Source: Blepharisma japonicum
Lineage: Eukaryota > Ciliophora > Heterotrichea > Heterotrichida > Blepharismidae
Length of the DNA stretch: 64,000 nt
Assembly: GCA_949751835.1 (NCBI GenBank)
Contig: CATKHK010000013.1
Span: 248,001 to 312,000, forward strand
Direction of reading: 5' to 3'
Shown one piece after another: positions 56,842 through 64,000 of the stretch. A program made the translations under genes and the position numbers. Under the pieces are notes generated by a model that saw nothing but the letters and a program-made list of their open reading frames with translations, was not told the DNA's origin and made no database searches. Numbering within the stretch: position 1 is the first letter of the stretch; each line of letters starts with the position of its first letter.

Positions 56842-57270
56842 TGAGTCTAATAAGATTTAATAGATTTGAGTATTTCTTTTTATAAAATAACCCAAAATTA
56901 ATAAAAAGCGAACTAGTTTTCAATCCAAGAATTACTAAAATTAGAGCTATTTGATTATAAAATATTATCTTCACTGCTAATAAAACCTTTCTTAGCTAAT
57001 TCATGTCATATATTATCATTCTTTGAATCCTGCCCCCTCCCTTATTTGATTATCTGGTATTATCAAGGTATTTACAATTCTTGATTGCTTTATTTATTTT
57101 AGAAACAAAAGAGAAATTATTGGTATAAATATCTCAAATTTTTAATAGATAATAATAAATATCGACTTCAAAGCATAAAACTATAAAATATATGCTCTTA
57201 AGTCAATAAAATGGCATTATTTTTTTACTTGCTCAATTTAATGCTTTTTTTACTTAATGATCTATATAAA
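56842..57270. other. Spacer, nothing recognised
   Basis: About 430 nt between convergent genes, A/T rich except GAATCCTGCCCCCTCCC near 57026. No gene seen. Confidence 0.4.
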
Positions 57271-58419
57271 TTAGCAATACCGCAAGCCAGTAATCCAAAC
57301 ATCACCATCTTCATTTACACCAATCTCTTCCAAGGTTTTCTCTAAATTTTTATTCAATTCTATACGTATCTTTTTAAAAATCACAGTATGAGTGCTAATA
57401 TTCGTCATGAAATTGCTTTGCAATTTTTCATAAAATTCTTTAACTTTTCAGTTGAGATTTGCGTTAATTATATGCATATCTCCAAATTCATCTCTCAGAT
57501 TAAGAATAATTTTATCTAAATTTCTATTCTTTTTTTCAATTTCAGCAGGTGAATTTTGAGTATCAATAGGCTTTTCATTTGGTCTTACGACTATTTGAAG
57601 CAAATCATCGCTCTGGATACCAATGCTATGAAGCTTTTTATATTTGCAAAATCTCATCTTTAGCTCTTGATCGTTGTGGGATATTGTATATATATTTTTT
57701 GATAGGCCAAGAGCATTATTTATAACTGGTAATAAAGCAGGAACTCTCCAATTTAGATTTGCACTTATCATAGTTTCTTTGTCTTGATTTTCAAGTTGTA
57801 AAAGCACTCTACTGTCTTCTAGGAAAAGTTTTTTCTCATTTATGATATTGTTTAAATTATTGGTTAAGCTAAGAAGATAGCTATAGTTCACTGCTTTAAT
57901 ATTTTGTCTTTGTGTGCGCACAATATCTTCTGTGACTTTCTCGAGGCTTGTAAAAAAGTTTGAAAAAAACTTGTATCAGCCAGATGATACAGGCTCTAAA
58001 GTAGTCAAATAATCGTCAATTTCGTCAGAATTTAGCGTGAATGTTCTAAAAATTGGATCCTCTTCATATTTTTGTACTTCCTCTGTCTTAATAACAAAGT
58101 TGCATATATTGTTTATTTTCTCTATGTCTGGCTTTGTATAATTGATGCTTTGGGAGACAAGATTTTCTAAATTACTAATGCATTTTGCGTAAGAAAGAAG
58201 AATCTGCTTTTGAGCACCTTCAATTTCTTCTTTCTCTGCATAAAAATGATCTAAAACCTTTTTCTTTATCTCTTTTATTGATGTGTAAGACTGGATTAAA
58301 TGAGGAATTTTTGAAGAGCTCATATGAGTTTTCAAATGCTTCTTACAGATAGTTATTGAGCAAGTCTGGCACGTATACATGGCCGATAGATGGCATTTAG
58401 AATATGAGCAATTTTCCAT
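57271..58419 (-). CDS. B-box zinc finger protein with ubiquitin-like C-terminal domains
   Basis: A protein of 382 residues; TGA codons near 57974 and 57448 read as Trp. Residues 4-32 form a B-box-like finger (C-x4-C-x7-C-x2-C-x4-C-x2-H-x3-H). A helical segment follows (50-230). The C-terminal half appears to hold two ubiquitin-like folds: LPVINNALGLSKNIYTISHN to LLQIVVRPNE, then a second ending GDVWITGLRYC. No Gly-Gly terminus, so it is not a conjugated modifier. It is a paralogue, of identical length, of the gene at 62722-63870. B-box proteins often act as E3 or scaffold proteins; no RING is present. Confidence 0.75.
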
Positions 58420-58639
58420 AAATTATTAAGATTAAAATAAGGAAATTATTACATTCAATATATCAATTAACAGTCTTTAATAAGATAATTTTTTATTATA
58501 GCGTATTTAAGTGATTTTAATATTAATCAATATGATCAACCTAAAATTTATCCCTAAAGTCATTGACTAACATTTAATTATCAAGAAAATTCATAAAAAT
58601 TAATAATTATCTAATTAAATTTAGTATTCAGGTGTAATT

Positions 58640-59957
58640 ATAAGTGCGCCAATTTTGTTTAATTCCTACATTTTTTAGCATTCTCTTGCACTTTTTATCA
58701 AACGAGATTCTTTTATTGTTATAAAAAGCATCCTTTCCATTTTTCTCTGTTCCAGATGCTCTTTTAATTGTTCAGTTTAAATTTGCCAATGTTAAATTGA
58801 TATCTGTTTCAAAATCCCATTCAGTTCCTTCCTTATCTTGATATCTATTATAATAACTTCAGAAACGTTTACTTTTTTTGATTTTTCTATATTATCAACT
58901 TCAATTTATGGATCTTCAGTATCTCTTATATACGATTGTGATTTTTCTATTTTATCAACTTCATCAAGTATCTTCATTATATCTTAGAGACCATTGAACC
59001 TTCATAACCTGTATCTGAATAGAAGTTCGAAGTTTTAAACTACTCTCCTCTTGGATTTATCCTAATAATTATATATGCTCTGCTAAAATTTTCAATCAGG
59101 CATCGAATGAAAATATTTTATAACATTTTGAAGTATTTACATATTTTGACATATATGGCATGACTTGCAACGTAGAGTTATTTTTAATATTGATATTATT
59201 GAGCCTTTTATATTTATAAAATCTAATACTCAGTTCTTTGTTATTATGATACATTATAAACGAAGTATCTCCTAAATTAAAAGCATCATTTATGGCTGAA
59301 AAAAATCAAGGTATCTTTCAATTAAAATTTGCATTAGTAGTGAATCTTTACATTGCCGATTATCAAAGTTTAAAAGCACCTTATTATCGTCAAGAAATAG
59401 TTTCTTTTCATTTATTATAATTTCAAATTCTTGAATATGCTAAGGAAATAGCTATAGTTTACTTAAGTTATAATTTTTCTCAATATTTTCTGTTACTTTC
59501 TCAAGGTATCTAAAATATTTTAAAATTGTCTAAACCAGAAGGCTTAGTCTGATTATCTAAATAGTAACTGATTTCTTCAATTTTCATGTTGAATGCTTTA
59601 AGAACAGGATAATATTCAAATTTAGTCACCCGGGCTACTCATTAACTAAATTGCACTGAGTGTTAATTTCTTCTATTTTTGAATTGGTACTGTTTATGCT
59701 CTGAGTAATGATTTTTTCTAAATACCTAATCCATTTTGAATAAGAATTAAGAGCCCCTTTTTGGAGCTATTCAAACATTCTTTTTCATTGCGAAAATGGG
59801 CTAGGATTATTTCTTTTTATTGAATTGGGCTAAAAGATTGGATTAAATGAGGAAGGCTTGATGAAATCATATGGGCTTTCAAATGTTTCTTGCATAAAAT
59901 GATTGAACAACTATTGAATTTCGTTGTTGCATAAAATATAATCACAGTTTTCATTAA
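58640..59957 (-). pseudogene. Decayed copy of the B-box/ubiquitin-like gene
   Basis: Reading the minus strand from about 59957, the text CKKHLKAHMISSSLPHLIQS aligns with CKKHLKTHMSSSKIPHLIQS of the intact gene downstream. In-frame TAA and TAG codons follow within 50 codons, and the first Cys pairs of the B-box are lost. Further along, near 59200-59330, DNA similar to the ubiquitin-like region of the intact copy is recognisable. The 3' limit near 58640 is approximate. It lies between the intact paralogue and the pentapeptide-WD40 gene. Confidence 0.75.
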
Positions 59958-60120
59958 AATACAGTAATTTTCAATAAAAATTAAGACGATACAAGCATTT
60001 GCTATTTAACCAAATACGAGGATAATAAACATTTCAGCAACTCTCTAATAAGATTTGATAATAAAATAAGTAATATATTTATTATTAATTACCTATAATA
60101 AAAATATATCTGAGAGAAAT

Positions 60121-62640
60121 ATGGAATCATTTTATAGCTTAGAAGATCAGCTGAAAACTTTTAATGCACTTTTATCAATTATTTGAGGCTTAGATGAAAC
60201 TTGCAAAAGGCCATCTTCACTTTTTCAAAGCTTCAGCTCTCCAAGATTCAATATATTCGCCTCTAGAACTAAAGAAGAAAAGATTTATACTTTTTGTAAT
60301 CTGAAGGAACGATTAGCAAATAAAATTATACGAGATTTACATTTATGAGTATCTATAGATAAAGTTAAAAGCTCTTATCTTAATATTGTTCCTTTGCAAA
60401 ATGATCAAGAAATATGCTCAGGCCTTAAAGAAAAATTAAAACCAACTGATCAAGAAATTCTCTATAATATAATTCTAATGTCAAAAGAAACAAGCCTAAT
60501 AAATATAGCTGCTTCAAACGCTGCAAGCTTTTTAAGTCAATCTGGATATCATTTTATAGGCAAAAATATGAAAGATGTTAAAATTCCTCATGCTAATTTA
60601 TCAGGATCCTTATTTATTAGTACAGATATTCAGAATAGCGATTTATTTGGTGTGGATTTCTCTCATTCCTCACTATATTTTACTAATTTTGAAGACTGCA
60701 ATACAGAAAATCTAGATTTTAAAGAAGTTCGGACATTTAGCTCTAACAAAGTGAAATTTACTTCATTTTCGTTTTCTCCATGCGGAAAATGATTTGTAAC
60801 AGGTGACAAAAATCAGAAAATAGTGCTGTGAGATTTGAATCTCCATTGCAAAGTAAAAGAAATCTCATATCAGCAACTTAATATAGTTTCAATTACATAT
60901 TTTCACGATCAAAAGATTTTTGCAATTTTAAGTAATGACAAACGGGAAATGAATATGCTTATTGCTATAGATCTAGAAACTGAAGAATTTCATACAATTT
61001 GAACAAGGACGGGATATCAACGATTTGATTTTGCAATTTCTATTTGTAAAAAGTATTTTGTTATTTGAGATACTGAGTCATTTCAAGTATGAAGGACAAA
61101 TCCTATGATGGCAATATATGAAGCTAGATATTCCTTATATCAAATATCTAATGTAATGTTTTCTCATTGCGGTGAATATATTGCTTATATGTGCAGTGAT
61201 GGCTTTATAAGGATAAATAACATTTACTCTGGAAAAGTTGTTTGTAGTGACCCAGTTGGTCCTGACGATACCAGAAGATATGGTTGAAGCACAATATACT
61301 TATGCGCAGCAACATTTTGCCCAATTGGAATGCATTTAATAGCTTCAGCAACTAATAAAGGAGAAGTAGAATTAAGAAATATAAATTTGGAGAGAAATGA
61401 AGTTGAAACTACATTACTTGCTAAGTATAATGAAGATGCAATAAATGAATTAATTTATACAAATACAGGAAAATATCTTATTATATTATCAGAGGCATTC
61501 AATATTTCTGTATGGGATCCATGAAAAGCATCACTAGTTTGGCAAAATTCATTGAAAAATCGATACGATAAATACTCCTGTTTAAATGTAAATGATGAAT
61601 ATCTAGCATGCATTTGTAGTGAAGCATCTATATTTATGTGAAAAATTGATTGATTTCAAAGGAAAATTAATTTTGATGGGCATAATGAAAGCGTTAACAT
61701 AGTAGTAATATCAAAATGTGGAGGTTATATTGCTTCAGGAGGAAATGATAAAATAATAAAATTATGAGAAGCTTCAAATATGAAATTAATAAAAGATTTT
61801 ATAGGTCATAAGAAAAGAATTGAATCCCTAGCTTTTTCTTATTGTGGTAGATATCTTGTATCTGCAAGTGAATCAGTTAAAATATGGAGCATCGATAAGC
61901 TAATAGAATTATCAACAATTATGCAAGGTACTATTTTTTATTCATTAGCTTTTTTACCAGATAATTCATTATTAGTTGGTAAAAAAGATTTGATAACTAT
62001 TTACAATTTATGAAGCGAAAGGCATAATATTAATTTAGAAGGCTCTCAAGGAATCATAAAATCAATATCAACTTCACAGCAAGGGAATTATATCGCAGTA
62101 GGGAAAACTAATGGTGCTATTGATATTTATTTTCAAGAAAACTATCGATGGAAAAATAAACTGATTAAAAGCAATCAAGGCTGCGTTTATTCAGTTTCTT
62201 TTTCTTATTGCGAAATGTATTTGGCTGTAGGCGGATCAAATAAGGCTGTGTCAATATGGTCTATTGAAAATCCAGATGCCCCTATAAAAACATTTATAGG
62301 GCATAATAATTATGTTTTTTCTGTAGAGTTTTCACACTTTGGAGAATTTATTGCTTCTTGTAGTGCAGACGGGAAAATTATTTTGTGGAATTTAGAAACA
62401 GGCATTGAAATTAAGGAATTTAATGGCCATCATGGTATGGTTACTTCAATTTGTTTTTCAAAATGTGGAAATTTCTTGTTCTCAAGTGGCGAAGATAAAA
62501 CCATAAAAAAATGAAATCTTAAGCCTTATATAAAAATTGACGAGAAAACAGAAGAAGTGGCTGATTTGATATGGACTTCAATGAATGGTGAATTAGCAAT
62601 TCAAAGCTGCAAGGGCTTAAATGCTTTTCAAAATAATTAA
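60121..62640 (+). CDS. Pentapeptide plus WD40 repeat protein
   Basis: A protein of 839 residues. Residues 1-145 are helical. Residues 150-203 resemble pentapeptide repeats (IPHANLSGSLF, STDIQNSDLFGVDFSHSSLY). From about 218 to 815 there are some 13-14 WD40-type units, enough for two beta-propellers. About fifteen TGA codons give Trp, several at the conserved WD position: SFSPCGKWFVTGD (TGA at 60790-60792) and IVLWDLN (TGA at 60829-60831). This is the strongest evidence here for UGA = Trp. Likely a scaffold. No enzyme domain is present. Confidence 0.85.
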
Positions 62641-62721
62641 TTCTTAGAGAATTATAAACAAATAATTAGCTAATAGTTGCCATTGACTTTATTTATTATA
62701 ATTGAATAGAAAATATAAATT

Positions 62722-63870
62722 TTAAATATTATTGACTTGGGTATTGTAACCTTTTGCTTTAGATACTTCGATTTGCGAATAGTTCTTAAAATTTAAATCT
62801 TTAAGTGTCATATTTTTGAAGTGTTGAGATGTGAAATTTTTTCCTTGATAATTTATTCTTTGATCTTCTATTTTAATTCCGAATGCAAAATATATTTGTT
62901 TTGCTAATTCTGCATATTTATCCATTAAAGATACTTCTATAGTCCATCTTAAGCCTTTAGTAGATTCAAGATATAGTATTACTGTATCTCTTTTTTGAAA
63001 ATATGTGTCAATTGATAATACACAATCAGATCTATCTGATTTATTATTCTCGTTTGTGTTTAATAAAATATGAATTATATCATTATTTTTGAAAAAAGAC
63101 TCAAAAAGGCGAAGATTTTTGTTTTTTTGGTAATCCAAATATAAATTTCTATAGGTGATGATACTCTTTTCAGCTGAAATTCCGCATAAAGCATTAATTT
63201 TTCAAAATAAAGCTGAGACTTTTCAATCGGAATAAGCATAAATTGTTTTGTGGATTTTTTCTTTTCCATTTGAGACTTTTATTTTTAAAGTGATTTTTTC
63301 ACTTTTTTCAATGTGTTTTAATTCATTTAAAGCGCAATTAAGTTCATTAGCTAAAGCTACGAAGTGCTTACTTCTCAAATCAACTTCAGTTGTTCTTGAG
63401 AAATTTACCATTTTTGATATATTAGAAATAGCCTCAAATATCTTATATGCATAAACTTCTTCCTCAAGCAAGTTGTCTGGTAGTTTATTTAAATAATCAA
63501 CAACTTCTTGGTGATTCACATTTTCTCCATTTAAAATGCGTTCCATATTTGTACTAATCTTATCTGCTTCTGACTGTAAGGCATCCATACATTTTATAAA
63601 CAAATTTTCAAGATTTTCAATGCAATTACCAAAGATGCTTATATTGTTTTCTTTAACTTTCTCAATTTTTACTTTTGCCTGTGCGAGATTTCTAATAAGA
63701 TTCATCTCATTTAAAAATCTTTTTGAAATTGACTTAATGAGGTGGTCTTCATCTGAAAAATCAGCGTGCTCTTGTATGTGAGCTCTGCATAGATAAGTAT
63801 CCTGGCATGTTTTGCATAAAGATGTTGCTGGCCTATCGCATTTTGGAAATGAGCATATTTGAGTTTCCAT
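62722..63870 (-). CDS. B-box zinc finger protein with tandem ubiquitin-like domains
   Basis: A protein of 382 residues from ATG at 63870; TGA codons near 63223 and 63193 read as Trp. A B-box-like finger lies at 6-40 (ICSFPKCDRPATSLCKTCQD). A helical region follows. The C-terminus looks ubiquitin-like: IKIEDQRINYQGKNF and MTLKDLNFKNYSQIEV match the order of ubiquitin's DQQRLIFAGKQLEDG and TLSDYNIQKESTLHLV. An earlier ubiquitin-like unit (ISAEKSIITYRNLYLD) precedes it. No C-terminal Gly-Gly. Paralogous to 57271-58419; it converges with the WD40 gene across 81 nt. Confidence 0.8.
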
Positions 63871-64000
63871 CTCCAAAATTAAATTGGTTAAGATTAAATT
63901 ATAATTTTTAGATCTTAAAAGGCATTTTATTTTAGTATTAGTTTGTGATAATTATCTTTTTCCTTTTCCTTCATATGAATTATATCTATGAATAAATAAA

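Noticed and set aside
19189-62640. Reading TAG as glutamine (an earlier proposal for Blepharisma)
   Set aside because: Several conserved proteins end at TAG, and TAG inside genes occurs only within predicted short introns.
1-64000. tRNA, rRNA and snRNA genes
   Set aside because: I looked for T-loop, Sm-site and U6/U2-like strings in the spacers and found none convincing; a covariance search would be decisive.

Overview
This window looks like nuclear DNA of a heterotrich ciliate close to Blepharisma. Two lines of evidence come from the sequence. First, TGA is read as tryptophan throughout: it fills conserved Trp positions in WD40, protein kinase, 14-3-3, alkaline ceramidase and MORN motifs. 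Genes end only at TAA or TAG. Second, seven introns of 15-16 nt (GTA...AG) can be placed, most revealed by an in-frame stop inside an otherwise conserved protein. Genes lie close together on both strands, with gaps as short as 5 nt. No tRNA, rRNA, CRISPR array, telomere or intact transposon was seen. All product names come from reading the translations; no database was searched.

Layout. 1-2.4 kb: two tandem STK32/YANK-like kinases on the minus strand, the first cut by the window edge. 2.4-5.5 kb: gene-poor, with one decayed frame and small uncertain ORFs. 5.5-7.8 kb: RRM-like tail-anchored protein, ADAT3/TAD3-like tRNA deaminase subunit, and a membrane RING-H2 protein. 7.9-14.1 kb: one gene for a 2,079-residue surface receptor. 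14.8-20.6 kb: PAP/OAS1-type nucleotidyltransferase, alkaline ceramidase, divergent 14-3-3, metallophosphoesterase and MFS transporter. 20.7-26 kb: an SPT6 homologue whose C-terminus carries four CCHC zinc knuckles and a long WG/GW tail. 26-32.5 kb: MORN protein, probable mitochondrial helical-repeat protein, small coiled-coil protein, HOOK adaptor and a CCCH+RING protein. 32.8-45.3 kb: cytosolic carboxypeptidase, secreted Cys-rich protein, two disordered proteins, CaMK-like kinase, IQ protein, UTP7, ankyrin protein, PX-BAR sorting nexin and another disordered protein. 45.6-48.2 kb: DUF229/sulfatase-like membrane enzyme. 48.8-55.6 kb: a frame-broken coiled-coil gene, a protein with short repeated motifs, and an actin fused to a long N-terminal extension carrying related motifs. 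56.4-64 kb: small membrane protein, then two B-box plus ubiquitin-like paralogues, a decayed third copy between them, and a pentapeptide plus WD40 protein.

Most genes are eukaryotic housekeeping or cytoskeletal types: microtubule and dynein (HOOK, carboxypeptidase), actin, membrane traffic (sorting nexin), translation and ribosome biogenesis (TAD3, UTP7), lipid metabolism and signalling. The most unusual items are the SPT6-zinc knuckle-GW fusion, which may link transcription elongation to Argonaute binding; the actin fusion with its neighbour sharing a motif; the B-box/ubiquitin-like family with a pseudogene; and a 14-3-3 that has lost key phosphate-contact residues.
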